Source of the DNA: Catenovulum sp052056295
GTDB lineage: Bacteria; Pseudomonadota; Gammaproteobacteria; Enterobacterales; Alteromonadaceae
Assembly: GCF_052056295.1 (NCBI RefSeq)
Contig: NZ_CP182493.1
Location: forward strand, 620,001 to 684,000
Length of the DNA stretch: 64,000 bases
Direction of reading: 5' to 3'
Under the pieces are notes generated by a model, which worked only from the letters and a program-made list of their open reading frames with translations, had not been told where the DNA came from and made no database searches. Both the position numbers and the translations under genes were made by a program. Positions within the stretch are counted from its first letter, which is position 1; each line of letters starts with the position of its first letter. This document shows positions 8,724-18,965 of the stretch, piece after piece.

Positions 8724-9359
8724 ATGCAAAAATTAATAGTCATATTACTGGCCTTTAGTGCTGGTTTTTCCATCATGTCATTTGAACTACTTGGTGGCAG
8801 AATGTTAGCGCCTTACTTTGGTAGTAGCGTGTATGTATGGGGCAGTATTATTACTGTGTTTATGTTGGCGCTGTCGTTAGGTTATTTAACTGGCGGTAAG
8901 TTGTCAGTCAAGCAACCTAGTTTAGCTAAATTTGCGAGCATTTTTGTGGTTGCAGCATTGGCAATTTTGCCGAGTATTTTTTATTCAGAACAATTATTTG
9001 AGTTGGTGTTTGCTTGGATTGAAGATCCTAGATATGGCTCATTGGTCGCAGCGACTTTAGTATTTTTATTACCAAGTGTCGTCATGGGCATGATATCGCC
9101 CTACTCTGTGCGATTATTAACGGTTTCGACCCAATCATCCGGTCAAACCGCTGGCTTTTTATATTTTATCTCTACTTTAGGTAGTGCCATAGGCACAATT
9201 ATGACCTCTTTTTATTTAGTCCTCTGGATGGAAGTTAGCCAAATTCTTTGGTTTATTTTTGCCATTTTAGCCAGTTGTGCAGTGCTTGCATTTGCAACCT
9301 TCACTCTAACCAATAAAACCACAAGTCAGTTAGCCTGCAATGCAGTAGTGAGTGAATAA
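8724..9359 (+). CDS. Spermidine-synthase-like membrane domain protein (MFS-like half)
   Basis: A 211-residue, very hydrophobic protein with six or more predicted membrane helices. It matches the N-terminal membrane half of fused spermidine-synthase-like transporters/transferases: the opening GFSIMSFELLGGRMLAPYFG is the family signature, followed by LGYLTGGKL and MGMISPYSVRL. The stop comes 3 bp before the next gene, which encodes the matching transferase half, so this is a split version of a gene usually found fused. The substrate is unknown; homology to polyamine synthases does not establish polyamine synthesis. Confidence 0.8.
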   Translation: MQKLIVILLAFSAGFSIMSFELLGGRMLAPYFGSSVYVWGSIITVFMLALSLGYLTGGKLSVKQPSLAKFASIFVVAALAILPSIFYSEQLFELVFAWIEDPRYGSLVAATLVFLLPSVVMGMISPYSVRLLTVSTQSSGQTAGFLYFISTLGSAIGTIMTSFYLVLWMEVSQILWFIFAILASCAVLAFATFTLTNKTTSQLACNAVVSE

Positions 9360-9362
9360 ATT

Positions 9363-10265
9363 ATGCGTACTTCTAAAAAAGTATTAACCAGCTTAGTTTT
9401 GTGTGCAGCAGCCCAGTTATTTACTAGCAACCCAGCTTTTGCCAAATTGGTTGAAGTACACAAAGAGCGCTCCATCTACCGCAATATAGTGATTACTGAA
9501 AACAAAGGCATTCGCTGTATGCAGTTTGAAACACGCCGAAAAAAAGTCAGTAATCAGGCATGTATCAACTTAAAACAACCGGAAAAATTGGTATTTGAAT
9601 ATGTGCAAGGCACCTTGTTAGGTTTAGCTCACAACCCAGCCCCAAAACGCGTATTAATATTGGGTTTAGGCGGTGGCACCCTTGCTAATGTTATTCATCA
9701 AATATCGCCGACAAGTGAAATAGTCTCGGTTGATATAGATCCTGCCGTAGTAAAACTCGCCAAAGAATATTTTGACTATCAAGAAAACCAACAAATAAAA
9801 AGTGAGATAAAAGATGCACGTGTATTTGTTAAACGAGCACTTTTACAAAAGCAGCAATTTGATTGGATAATTCTCGATGCTTTTAATGGTGACTATATTC
9901 CAGAGCATTTAATGACTCAGGAGTTTTTAACTGAATGCAAACGTTTATTATCAGCAAACGGCTTGTTAGCCGCCAATACATTTAGCACCAGTGATTTATA
10001 CGATCACGAATCAGTCACTTACCAAAAAGTCTTTAATCAGCTAGCTATTTTTAAAGCACCAACCAAAGGCAATCGTGTAATATTTGCCTGTAACTGCGAC
10101 AACTTCTCGCTGACAAATAATTTATCCCCACAATTAAATAACCAACTAAGCCGTTATGGGTTAGATACCAACTTATTGTTTGAATCTATAACAGACATGG
10201 TGGATTGGGATGTAACCGCCCGAGTATTAACTGATGAATATTCGCCAGCGAATTTGCTTAAATAA
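9363..10265 (+). CDS. Spermidine-synthase-like aminopropyl/methyltransferase domain protein with a signal-like N-terminus
   Basis: A Rossmann-fold transferase of the spermidine synthase superfamily, 300 residues. The nucleotide-binding motif is VLILGLGGGTLANVI, the acidic strand end is SVDIDP, and the DAFNGDYIPEHL segment corresponds to the catalytic Asp region. It begins with a stretch that reads like a Sec signal peptide (a hydrophobic core around VLTSLVLCAAAQLF, then PAFAK), which is odd for an enzyme using a cytosolic S-adenosylmethionine-type substrate. It follows the membrane half by 3 bp. The last 8 bp overlap the convergent TPR-sulfotransferase gene. Confidence 0.8.
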   Translation: MRTSKKVLTSLVLCAAAQLFTSNPAFAKLVEVHKERSIYRNIVITENKGIRCMQFETRRKKVSNQACINLKQPEKLVFEYVQGTLLGLAHNPAPKRVLILGLGGGTLANVIHQISPTSEIVSVDIDPAVVKLAKEYFDYQENQQIKSEIKDARVFVKRALLQKQQFDWIILDAFNGDYIPEHLMTQEFLTECKRLLSANGLLAANTFSTSDLYDHESVTYQKVFNQLAIFKAPTKGNRVIFACNCDNFSLTNNLSPQLNNQLSRYGLDTNLLFESITDMVDWDVTARVLTDEYSPANLLK

Positions 10266-12204
10266 TTTGCTGCAACTCTGGCAGGTACTGCGCATATGCC
10301 CGCCAACTACCTATGCTTGAGGTATAAATAGGTTGACGCACTTGCTCTGCACTAGGCGTTTTAACCGCTCGAGTATTTTGATGAAATTGCAGCATACTTG
10401 GTTGAAAATCACAGCCTAACATGTCGCAAATATCTTTAATATGCTGCTCTGGCTGTGCAACTAATTGCTCGTATTCTACTAGCATCAAGTCTTGTGGAAT
10501 TTGTTTGTACCAATAATCCATTAAACCTGTGTACGCATGATAAAAATTAGCACAATGACGTAAGTTATAACTAAACGCCTGCCCTTGGGCATAATACTGC
10601 TTATAGTTGGCCATACTGGCATCTTTAATATTGCGCCGAATATCGATAATTTTAGCCTGAGGTAAAATTAATTTAATTAAGCCAACATGCTTAAAATTGT
10701 TCGGCATTTTATCGATAAAATAACGTGATTTTTTATGGAATACTTGTGTTTGCTGTAAATAATCTTCACCTATTTCAGCCAATTCAGCTTGGCTAAACGT
10801 TTGCAGAAAATCAGCCAAACTCAAGCCTTTTTCAGCCGCTTGTTGAGCTAACTGCTCAGCGATTTGCATGATATTTGGCAATTCCATTGTGCCTTGAATT
10901 TCAGAATGAGACGCTAATATCTGCTCAAGCAAAGTACTGCCAGCTCTTGGTAAACCAACAATAAAAATCGGGGTGATTTTGGCATCTGTTCGAGTAACAA
11001 GCCGCGACAAAAGCTCAGCTGGAAAATTCACCTTTTGTTCGTTAATGCTCTGCACATGTTGTTGATTATTATACTTAAGCTCAGTTAAACGCAGATGGTT
11101 GGCGCTTTGATAAAAACAAGCTGCACGTTGATAGTTTTCTCTAAGTTCAAATGCTTTAGCCAAAGCAAAGCTCAACAAACATTGCTCGTTATTCGCCAAT
11201 ATTTGCTGCTCCAATGTATCTAACATGAGTTGCAATTCAGCTTGGCTAAATTGATATCGTTTTAAATTGGCTAAACTCCAATAGGCATCTGCACACAAAA
11301 CATCAGCTTGATAGGCGCTTTGATATGCGTGTTGCGCTTGTTCTGTTTGCCCAAGGGTTTTGTATAAATGGCCGAGTGCAATATAAACCTGCGCACGCTC
11401 AAATGAAGTGTCAGGTAAATTTTCCAATACTTGTTTATACGCCACTTCTGCTTGCTCAAACTGATTTAACGCTGCGGCTTGGTTTGCCAAACACAATACA
11501 AAACTCAGATTATTCGGGCTCTTTTCTACCAGCTTAGTTGCTAATTGATAAGCCCTAACAAACTTTTGCCTATTTTGGAGCACTAAAACTAAATCATATT
11601 GGCAAAACACATGTTCTGGCGCTAACAACAAAGCACTGTCTAATAAAAATTCGGCTTTATCATAATGCTGATTACTACTGGCAATTTGCGCTAACAAACG
11701 CATAGCTTCAACATTGTCAGGCTGTTGCTGCAAATAAAATTGGCACATGTGCTGTGCCTGCGTAATATTACCTTCATACAAGTTGGAATAACCACTGCGG
11801 ATATGCAGCGGCAAACTTTGGTAATACTCAGCGTTTGCGCGGGCATTATCAGCTAAACTTAACTGCTGATTTAACTGGTAGATATCGGCGAGTTTTAACC
11901 AAGCACTGGTTAAGCTTGGGTTGTATTTTGTCGCTTTTAACAAAGCAGCTAATGCTTTATTTGGATTGTTTAACAACAAATAATTGTAGGCTTGTTCTTG
12001 ATACCCTCGCGCATGTTTGGGGTTTATTTTGAGCAAACTATCAATAAAACCTAGTGCTAGGTTCGGTTGGTTTAAATACCTATTGCACACAGCCGCAAGA
12101 TAAAAACCCAGTTGGCCATATTCAGTTTGCTCAATTTGCTGCAAACGACGCCAAGCTTCGTGCACATCACCATTTTTAACCAAAGCCTGTATTTGTTGCA
12201 GCAT
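10258..12204 (-). CDS. TPR-repeat sulfotransferase family protein
   Basis: A 648-residue two-part protein. Residues 1 to about 380 form tandem tetratricopeptide repeats, with recurring A-Y-x-L and P-x-x-A patterns. The C-terminus is a PAPS-dependent sulfotransferase-type domain, with the 5'-phosphosulfate loop IFIVGLPRAGSTLLEQIL near residue 405 and the 3'-phosphate region around DIRRNIKDASMANYKQYY. There is no signal peptide, so it should be cytosolic. It lies 16 bp downstream of a TonB-dependent receptor gene and is probably its operon partner, a pairing often seen in marine proteobacteria. The acceptor, whether a tyrosine, a glycan or a small molecule, is unknown. Confidence 0.85.
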   Translation of the reverse strand: MLQQIQALVKNGDVHEAWRRLQQIEQTEYGQLGFYLAAVCNRYLNQPNLALGFIDSLLKINPKHARGYQEQAYNYLLLNNPNKALAALLKATKYNPSLTSAWLKLADIYQLNQQLSLADNARANAEYYQSLPLHIRSGYSNLYEGNITQAQHMCQFYLQQQPDNVEAMRLLAQIASSNQHYDKAEFLLDSALLLAPEHVFCQYDLVLVLQNRQKFVRAYQLATKLVEKSPNNLSFVLCLANQAAALNQFEQAEVAYKQVLENLPDTSFERAQVYIALGHLYKTLGQTEQAQHAYQSAYQADVLCADAYWSLANLKRYQFSQAELQLMLDTLEQQILANNEQCLLSFALAKAFELRENYQRAACFYQSANHLRLTELKYNNQQHVQSINEQKVNFPAELLSRLVTRTDAKITPIFIVGLPRAGSTLLEQILASHSEIQGTMELPNIMQIAEQLAQQAAEKGLSLADFLQTFSQAELAEIGEDYLQQTQVFHKKSRYFIDKMPNNFKHVGLIKLILPQAKIIDIRRNIKDASMANYKQYYAQGQAFSYNLRHCANFYHAYTGLMDYWYKQIPQDLMLVEYEQLVAQPEQHIKDICDMLGCDFQPSMLQFHQNTRAVKTPSAEQVRQPIYTSSIGSWRAYAQYLPELQQII

Positions 12205-12220
12205 AAGTATCTGTTCATCG

Positions 12221-14698
12221 TTAATATGTGTATTTGAGTTTTATACCAAAAGTTTGTGGCCGATTAACAGTAACTCTTTTGATATCGTCTTGGTCATTAA
12301 TAAAAAGCTCGGCTCTTTCATCGGTTAGATTATTAATATACAACTGCAGTAACCACTTATTTAACTCTAAACTGATAGATGTATTGATAATTTGATAGCT
12401 GTCTTGTAGCTCACGTTGCTCTGCAACCAACGAACTCCAAGCACTTTGTGAATATACCAATGACAATTGCCAATCTAACCAATATTTGTTTATTTTCCAA
12501 TTGTAATGGCTGCGAATGTTGCCCTGAAAATTTGGGGTTAAAGGCAATTCACTGCCAACCGGAGCAAGCTCTATCGCCTGCGCTTTTAATTCGGTTAATT
12601 TGCTGTCAATAAATGAGGCTGCGGCAAACAAACGCCAACTTGGTGTTAGTTGCCAAATAATATCCCCTTCTAGGCCATTTATTCTTGAGTCAGCCGCATT
12701 TTCAATAAAAGTTAAAATAGATACGTTTTGTGGATCAAAACGTGAAACTTGCATATTTTGCCATTTAATATGGTAAGCATTTGCATTAAAACGTAACTTG
12801 TTATCCAACCAAGTGGATTTCAGCCCTAGCTCATAGTTTTTAACATCATCTGTGTTATATGTAGTTGCGACGTCGGCAAATTCAGGGTTGGTCGATTGAA
12901 TACCACCTCCGCGATTAAATCCGCCTGGCCTAAAACCTTCAGAATAAGTGGCGTAAACTAATTTGTCCTGTTGCCAGTTATAACTGAGGTTCAGTTTGTA
13001 TATGGTATCTGACTGCTTGAGTGGTTTATCGCTATGCCCACCAGAAACATCATAATCGCGCCCGCGGTCAGTATTTACTGAGCCTTGAAAAATACCATCA
13101 GCAAAATTAGATGAACCACTTATATCAGTTTCAATTTTGTACTTTCGTGCCCCTAAGGTCGCAGTAACTTGCTCCGACAAATTAAACGACAACTCGGCAA
13201 ACAGAGCTTGCTGTTTTTCGCGTCTAGTAATGTCATTAAAAAAAGTTACGCCTGCTGCACGTGGATGCGGATTAATACTTTTTGCACTTGATATCGGCGA
13301 ATTTGCAGCAAAACCGAGTTCAGGTGCAGCTAAATAGACATAGTCGTCTAAGGTTGCGAGTTCAAAATCATCTAAATACAAACCAAAAACAGAATCCAAG
13401 TACGGATTAGCATCATAAACAAACCTAAGCTCATGGGTTGTTTTGTCGTGCATCTGCTTACCGACAAATCCCTTAGTTGGATCTTTACATTGTCTCTGCT
13501 CAGTGATCAGGCTTGCTGGAATATTATAATTAACTATGTAATTGGGATTGTTATAAGTGCAGGTGTAATACGCAATATAAGCCCCGCTATTGTTATAACC
13601 TGTATAGTCGATAAGTTGATTAACTTCGCGCTCTAACATAGAGCCTGCGTACAAAACTTCTAACTGGTCAATGCGGCCTTCTAACGTCAACGAGGTCTGG
13701 TTAAATTCATCTTCGAGCTTATCTGGAAAAAATCGACTAACAGCTAAGTCGCCGACTTCAGGGTCCATATCAAACACACCATCAGCTTCAATCTGCTGAG
13801 CATTATGTTGCAAGAGTATTTGCCAATCGTCATTGAGCCAATATTTGCCCGATAAGCGAAAACCTTGATACACACTTTGATTAAAGTCATCTTTGATAAG
13901 ATGTTGGTTATTAATTGTTTGGTAACTAGCATCATTCAAATTAACAAGCGAGTTGGGGTTTATTGCAGGGTCTAAAGTAAATTCACCGTATTGGTTATCT
14001 ATATAACCACCTTGCGACACTGTATATGCCGACAAACGTAATGCAAGATCATCACCTACGGGGAAATTCAGCATAGCTTGTAAACTGTGGCTATTATCAC
14101 CTTGTTTAGTGTGAGCAAAATCTAAACTGGTACTTGCTTCAAATCTAAATCGCGAAGGTTTGTTGGTAATGTACCTCACTGTGCCAGCTTGTGAACTTGC
14201 ACCAAATAATGTGCCTTGCGGGCCTGCTAAAACTTCAACTCTGGCTAAATCGTGCGTATATAGGTCAATGTTTCTACCCGGTGCAGTCACTGGTTGCTCA
14301 TCTAAATACACAGCAACATTTGGCATACTACCTTGTGCACCAGCTAACATAACCGCTATGGGTTGTATCGCCATACCTCGCATAAAAATATCGGCTTGCC
14401 CTGGCCCTCTTGCAGCTACGGATACATTAGGCAAATACAAATTCAGCGCATCTAAATTGGCTAGGTTAAGTTCTGCAACAGTTTGTCCAGACAAAGCTTG
14501 CAGTGCAACCGGCACAGTTTGCATGTTTTGCACACGCTTGGATGAAGTGACTTGAATCACTTCAATATCCGAACTTGTAGTTTGACTCGGCGCGACAACC
14601 TGCGCAATGACTGATAACGGCAAACCAGCTAATATTGAATCAATGGTAATAGCTAAGTATTTAGGTTTAATCAATAATTTTGCCCATCTTGCTTGCAT
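12221..14698 (-). CDS. TonB-dependent outer-membrane receptor
   Basis: Imports a scarce ligand through the outer membrane using TonB energy. The gene has a signal-peptide-like N-terminus, a TonB box-like segment IEVIQVTSSKR, a plug domain (about residues 55-170, with IFMRGM, YLDEQPV and VEVLAGPQGTLFGASSQAGTV) and a long beta-barrel ending in the terminal aromatic GIKLKYTY. I took the ATG at 14698; a TTG at 14710 adds four residues and has no better ribosome site. The plug and barrel resemble the broad group that takes up siderophores or glycans; the substrate cannot be assigned. A sulfotransferase gene follows after 16 bp. The upstream AT-rich TTGATAATTTATTATAG (about 14726) is only loosely Fur-like. 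Confidence 0.9.
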   Translation of the reverse strand: MQARWAKLLIKPKYLAITIDSILAGLPLSVIAQVVAPSQTTSSDIEVIQVTSSKRVQNMQTVPVALQALSGQTVAELNLANLDALNLYLPNVSVAARGPGQADIFMRGMAIQPIAVMLAGAQGSMPNVAVYLDEQPVTAPGRNIDLYTHDLARVEVLAGPQGTLFGASSQAGTVRYITNKPSRFRFEASTSLDFAHTKQGDNSHSLQAMLNFPVGDDLALRLSAYTVSQGGYIDNQYGEFTLDPAINPNSLVNLNDASYQTINNQHLIKDDFNQSVYQGFRLSGKYWLNDDWQILLQHNAQQIEADGVFDMDPEVGDLAVSRFFPDKLEDEFNQTSLTLEGRIDQLEVLYAGSMLEREVNQLIDYTGYNNSGAYIAYYTCTYNNPNYIVNYNIPASLITEQRQCKDPTKGFVGKQMHDKTTHELRFVYDANPYLDSVFGLYLDDFELATLDDYVYLAAPELGFAANSPISSAKSINPHPRAAGVTFFNDITRREKQQALFAELSFNLSEQVTATLGARKYKIETDISGSSNFADGIFQGSVNTDRGRDYDVSGGHSDKPLKQSDTIYKLNLSYNWQQDKLVYATYSEGFRPGGFNRGGGIQSTNPEFADVATTYNTDDVKNYELGLKSTWLDNKLRFNANAYHIKWQNMQVSRFDPQNVSILTFIENAADSRINGLEGDIIWQLTPSWRLFAAASFIDSKLTELKAQAIELAPVGSELPLTPNFQGNIRSHYNWKINKYWLDWQLSLVYSQSAWSSLVAEQRELQDSYQIINTSISLELNKWLLQLYINNLTDERAELFINDQDDIKRVTVNRPQTFGIKLKYTY

Positions 14699-14861
14699 GC
14701 ATTTGTCCAAGACGATGAAAGTTCGTTTGATAATTTATTATAGTTGAAGATTAGAACCTGTTTACCTTTCGTGTACAAATTTTCCAAAGATATTATGGAA
14801 TTACTGACAGTGCATGGCTATAGTTAGTAACAATTACTTTGAAGCTTAAACAAGAGAAAGC

Positions 14862-17378
14862 GTGCGAAATTTACGGGTTAAACTAATTTTAGCATTTTTA
14901 TGTGCCGTGACAATTCCATTGTTTGCTAACTTTATTTTTACCATAAGCGAAGTTAGAACCCACGCACGAGACGCTTTTGAAAGCCGCTTTTATGGTGAAG
15001 TGCAGCAAATAGACAACGGCATTAGTCAAATGTTTAAGCTGTATGCAAGCCAACTGAGTTTGCTCAGTGAGCAAGCTATTTTTAAAGACAGTGCACAACA
15101 TATATCCACTTATATGCATTTGCCAGCAACACAAATGCGACCTAGCTCAAGTAATATAGCTGAACAAAGCCTATATAAAAACTTTGTACAAATATCCGAA
15201 CACTACCCTAACTTAAACTACATATATTTTGGCACTGAACAAGGTGGATACATTCAGTGGCCGGAAGGTGCAACAACCAACCATTACGACCCGCGCGTAC
15301 GACCTTGGTATACATCAGCCAAACAAGCCAATGGTAAAATTATTCGAGCTCCAGCTTATTATTGGGCAGCCGACAACACCATGCTGATATCGACAGTCAG
15401 GCTAATTAAAAACCAACAAAATAAAATGATTGGTGTAGTAGGAATAGATATTACTTTGGACGAATTTACCAAAATGCTGTCGAAAGCAGAATTTGGCGAA
15501 CAAGGTGAACTTGTGGTTATTGAACACACAGGTCGAATATTAGCCGACACTCGCAACCCACAAAACGTTTTTAAGTATGTAGAAAATACCATTACGGAAG
15601 ATGATAAGTTTTTTGCTGTTGAGTACACATCACCTTATTTAGACTGGAAGTTTGTTGGTTTAATTCCGCATGCTGCAGTGGAAGAGAATGTCGCCGAACT
15701 CACTTTATACGTTCTGGTTATCACCTTAATTAGTATTATATTGTTTGGCGCAGGTGCTGTGGCGTTTTCTAAAAAGCTCTCCAATGTGATTGAACAACAA
15801 CATAATCAGTTAGCCACAGCAAAACACCAAGCAGAACAAGCAAGCCAAGCTAAAAGTGAATTTTTAGCCAATATGAGCCATGAAATTCGCACCCCACTCA
15901 ATGGCGTGCTTGGTATGGCTCAACTGTTAGCATCAAGTCAATTAAACAAAGAACAACAGAATAAACTTAAAACCATAGAAAACTCTGGTCGCCTATTAAT
16001 GGGCATCATTAACGACATTTTAGACTTTTCGAAAATTGAGGCGCAAAAATTAGAAATTCATCCTGTATCAACTGATCTTCAAGAGCTTATTGAAGATGTT
16101 GTATTAGCGCACAGAGCCAATGCAAGTAAAAAAGGCTTAGAATTGATTATCGACATGTCTGATGTCGCAAATATGCACGTATACGCTGATGATATTAGAA
16201 TTAGCCAAGTACTTGGCAATTTGATCTCTAATGCAGTTAAATTTACCGAATCAGGCTGCATTACCATTAGCGCTACACTGACAAAATCTTCAACCACTGA
16301 ATTAGCATATATAGACTTTGCAGTGACAGACACTGGCATTGGTTTAACAGAGCAACAACAAATTAATATTTTTCAAGCTTTTGAACAAGCCGACAGTTCA
16401 ACCACCCGCAAATACGGCGGTACAGGTTTAGGTTTAGCTCTGTGCCGAAAACTAGTTAATTTAATGGGAAGCACGCTAAAAGTAACCTCTGAGCCAAACA
16501 AGGGCAGCAAATTTTACTTTGAGCTAGCATTAAAAATTGAAAAACCAGCACAATACCATGTTGCACCTGAGGTGCTACACAATACCACCGCGCTAATTAT
16601 TGACGATATTGCTGAAAATCACAGAGTACTTAATGGTTTTTGTGACAATTGGCATATCAAACACCATAATTTTTTAGCACCGGTAGAATTACAAACTTGG
16701 TTGAAACAGCAAAACAAGATTGAATGCGACTTTTTATTGCTCGACTATGCCATGCCAGAAATGGACGGTTTGTCCTTATACAAAAGCATTCAGCCCAAGT
16801 TAGCTAACCACTGCCATGCAATCTTAATTACCTCGGTGGACTCTGAAGAAATCTATCAAGAGTGTGAAAAATTAAATATAAAACACATCCACAAACCTAT
16901 TATCGGCAAAAAGCTCCTGCAGGCGCTGTGTAAAAGCTTAGAACAACACCAGCATGAACAAGAAGTTGCAACACCACTAGTTGCGCCAATCACAACTGGC
17001 AACAAGCGTATTTTAATTGTGGAAGATAACGATATTAACTACATGGTTGCAGAGCAATATCTAACAGGAAAAGGTTATCAAATAGACTGGGCTGAAAATG
17101 GTGAAGAAGCGGTGAAACTGTACAAACCTGAGCACTATTTATTGGTATTAATGGACTGCATGCTGCCCGGTATAGATGGCTACACAGCGACGCAAGAGAT
17201 AAGACAGATAGAGCGCACAAGACACGCCAAACCAACACCAATTATTGCATTAACCGCAGATGTAACCAGTCAAAACGAGAAAAAGTGTTTAGACGCAGGC
17301 ATGGATGCATACGTCACTAAACCCTTTAACTTTGCCGAACTACAAAAGTGTATTGATAGTTATTCCACACATACCTGA
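14862..17378 (+). CDS. Cache-domain hybrid sensor histidine kinase with two receiver domains
   Basis: An inner-membrane sensor of 838 residues. A first membrane helix (about 6-28) and a second (about 283-303) bracket a periplasmic double-Cache sensor with the family motif YDPRVRPWY and the segment VVGIDITLDEF. The cytosolic part is HisKA with phospho-accepting His340 in MSHEIRTPLNG, an HATPase (DTGIGL, YGGTGLGLAL), then two receiver domains with Asp628 (LLLDYAMPEMDG) and Asp765 (LMDCMLPGIDG). The start is GTG, preceded by AAGAGAAAG. No Hpt domain or partner regulator is adjacent, so the downstream partner is open. The last 19 bp overlap the convergent GGDEF gene. Confidence 0.92.
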   Translation: MRNLRVKLILAFLCAVTIPLFANFIFTISEVRTHARDAFESRFYGEVQQIDNGISQMFKLYASQLSLLSEQAIFKDSAQHISTYMHLPATQMRPSSSNIAEQSLYKNFVQISEHYPNLNYIYFGTEQGGYIQWPEGATTNHYDPRVRPWYTSAKQANGKIIRAPAYYWAADNTMLISTVRLIKNQQNKMIGVVGIDITLDEFTKMLSKAEFGEQGELVVIEHTGRILADTRNPQNVFKYVENTITEDDKFFAVEYTSPYLDWKFVGLIPHAAVEENVAELTLYVLVITLISIILFGAGAVAFSKKLSNVIEQQHNQLATAKHQAEQASQAKSEFLANMSHEIRTPLNGVLGMAQLLASSQLNKEQQNKLKTIENSGRLLMGIINDILDFSKIEAQKLEIHPVSTDLQELIEDVVLAHRANASKKGLELIIDMSDVANMHVYADDIRISQVLGNLISNAVKFTESGCITISATLTKSSTTELAYIDFAVTDTGIGLTEQQQINIFQAFEQADSSTTRKYGGTGLGLALCRKLVNLMGSTLKVTSEPNKGSKFYFELALKIEKPAQYHVAPEVLHNTTALIIDDIAENHRVLNGFCDNWHIKHHNFLAPVELQTWLKQQNKIECDFLLLDYAMPEMDGLSLYKSIQPKLANHCHAILITSVDSEEIYQECEKLNIKHIHKPIIGKKLLQALCKSLEQHQHEQEVATPLVAPITTGNKRILIVEDNDINYMVAEQYLTGKGYQIDWAENGEEAVKLYKPEHYLLVLMDCMLPGIDGYTATQEIRQIERTRHAKPTPIIALTADVTSQNEKKCLDAGMDAYVTKPFNFAELQKCIDSYSTHT

Positions 17379-18802
17379 TTTTTACCTTGATGTTTTGCAA
17401 GGTATAAGGCTTTGTCTAGGCGCAATAAAAACTGGTCAATATTTTCGTTATCCTGCCATTGGCTAACCCCAAAACTCGCAGTAAAACGAATATCTTGTTG
17501 GTCAAACACACTGACATTTTTTTCTATTCTCAATCTAATTTTTTCAGCTATCTGTGCAGCGGCTTGTGCATCATGATCAGGCAAAATAATTAGAAACTCT
17601 TCGCCACCCCATCTCACTGTAGTATTTAAATGACCATACACATTTTTTACCAAAGCAACTGCATCACAAATAACTCTGTCGCCAGCCAAATGTGTGTAGG
17701 TATCGTTAATTTGTTTAAAGTTGTCTAAATCAAACAAAATAACTGAGCTGGTAGATTGCTTGTTTTTATGACTGAATAAACTATTGAGTAAATGTTCAAA
17801 ACCGTGACGATTAGCAACCCCAGTTAATTTATCGGTAATGGCCATTCGCTCAAGCTCCTTTTGATATCGGCGCATGGTGTAAAACACAACAGCAATGACC
17901 AAAATAGATATCAAAAAGCCAATTAACAAGTTAAGCAATAAAGGTTTGATAATACGCTTGTCCCAAGCTTTTTCGATATGTAATATCATCAATGACCAAC
18001 CTAATTCAGGTATATATCGACTGTTTATGTGCGCCGACTGGCTAGCCAGATTAAAGCGTATTGTATTGTTTTCATTATTGACCAGTTGTGACTTATAAGG
18101 TGCTAGGCCACTAATATCCGCTAAAGTTGCAATCGGCTGCTGGTTAAACAAATAATTTTGCCCTTGTAGCATTACTGCACCTTGTTCATTGGCGAAAAAG
18201 ATGAAAAATTGCTGATGAGGATTGTTTTCATCCAAGAGCTGTTTAACTGAAGTAACAGACAAACCTATACCAATGGCACCTAAATACTGACCATCTGAGT
18301 CAATCACTTTGTAATTAATAAAAACGGTAAGAGATTGTAAATCGCGCGTATCTAAATCTATATTAACCACATAATCTTGTTCACTTTGGCTAACAGCAAA
18401 ATACCAATTGTCTTGTGTGTCTTGCTCAGATACTCGGCGCAATACGCCATTCGGATGATAATAATTTTTCGTTTTTTCAGATACAAAAAAGCTAGTGATA
18501 GCATTATTGCGTTGCTGGATTTCAGCGAGATATCGCAGCATTTTAGACGGGTCTTGCTCACCATTGTGTACCCAGTCATGCACAAAAGTGTCTTGTGCCA
18601 TTAACGAAGAAATATGAATGGGTGCCATCAATTTTTCTTTTATTTTTGAATATATGCTAATACCCGTGAGCGGTACCACCTCAGAGACAATTTGCTCAGA
18701 CAAAGAATGTCTTGCTGACCAGTAACTTAAACTACTTACCGCAATAAACCCAACCAATAAAAATATGGAAACTAAGGTTAACGCTCTGTTTTTAGTATTC
18801 AT
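17360..18802 (-). CDS. Cache-domain diguanylate cyclase (GGDEF)
   Basis: Predicted to make cyclic di-GMP in response to a periplasmic ligand. The 480-residue protein has a membrane helix at about residues 9-28, a periplasmic Cache sensor, a second helix near 285-307 and a C-terminal GGDEF domain. The active site is an intact GGEEF (about residues 399-403, in VRWGGEEFLIILP), with DLDNFKQIND and NRHGFEHLL upstream. I do not see an RxxD inhibitory site four to five residues before the GGEEF, so product inhibition is unlikely. AGAGAATAA precedes the ATG. It is convergent with the hybrid kinase gene and divergent from the REC-EAL gene, making a compact signalling cluster. Confidence 0.92.
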   Translation of the reverse strand: MNTKNRALTLVSIFLLVGFIAVSSLSYWSARHSLSEQIVSEVVPLTGISIYSKIKEKLMAPIHISSLMAQDTFVHDWVHNGEQDPSKMLRYLAEIQQRNNAITSFFVSEKTKNYYHPNGVLRRVSEQDTQDNWYFAVSQSEQDYVVNIDLDTRDLQSLTVFINYKVIDSDGQYLGAIGIGLSVTSVKQLLDENNPHQQFFIFFANEQGAVMLQGQNYLFNQQPIATLADISGLAPYKSQLVNNENNTIRFNLASQSAHINSRYIPELGWSLMILHIEKAWDKRIIKPLLLNLLIGFLISILVIAVVFYTMRRYQKELERMAITDKLTGVANRHGFEHLLNSLFSHKNKQSTSSVILFDLDNFKQINDTYTHLAGDRVICDAVALVKNVYGHLNTTVRWGGEEFLIILPDHDAQAAAQIAEKIRLRIEKNVSVFDQQDIRFTASFGVSQWQDNENIDQFLLRLDKALYLAKHQGKNQVCVE

Positions 18803-18965
18803 TTATTCTCTGTTGTTAAACGCAATCAGGCGTAGGATAACACGGTTAACGAACGAGTGACTGAATTTGCGGAAATGTAGTACAAAAAATCGCTCCGTAT
18901 TCACCTTGTCGCCTCGCAAAAAGCAACTACACTAACAACAAGCACTAGATAAAGGGAGTTACTTT

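Noticed and set aside
14726..14745. Fur box upstream of the TonB receptor
   Set aside because: GATAAT and ATTATA are present but with wrong spacing and poor match over the 19-bp consensus.
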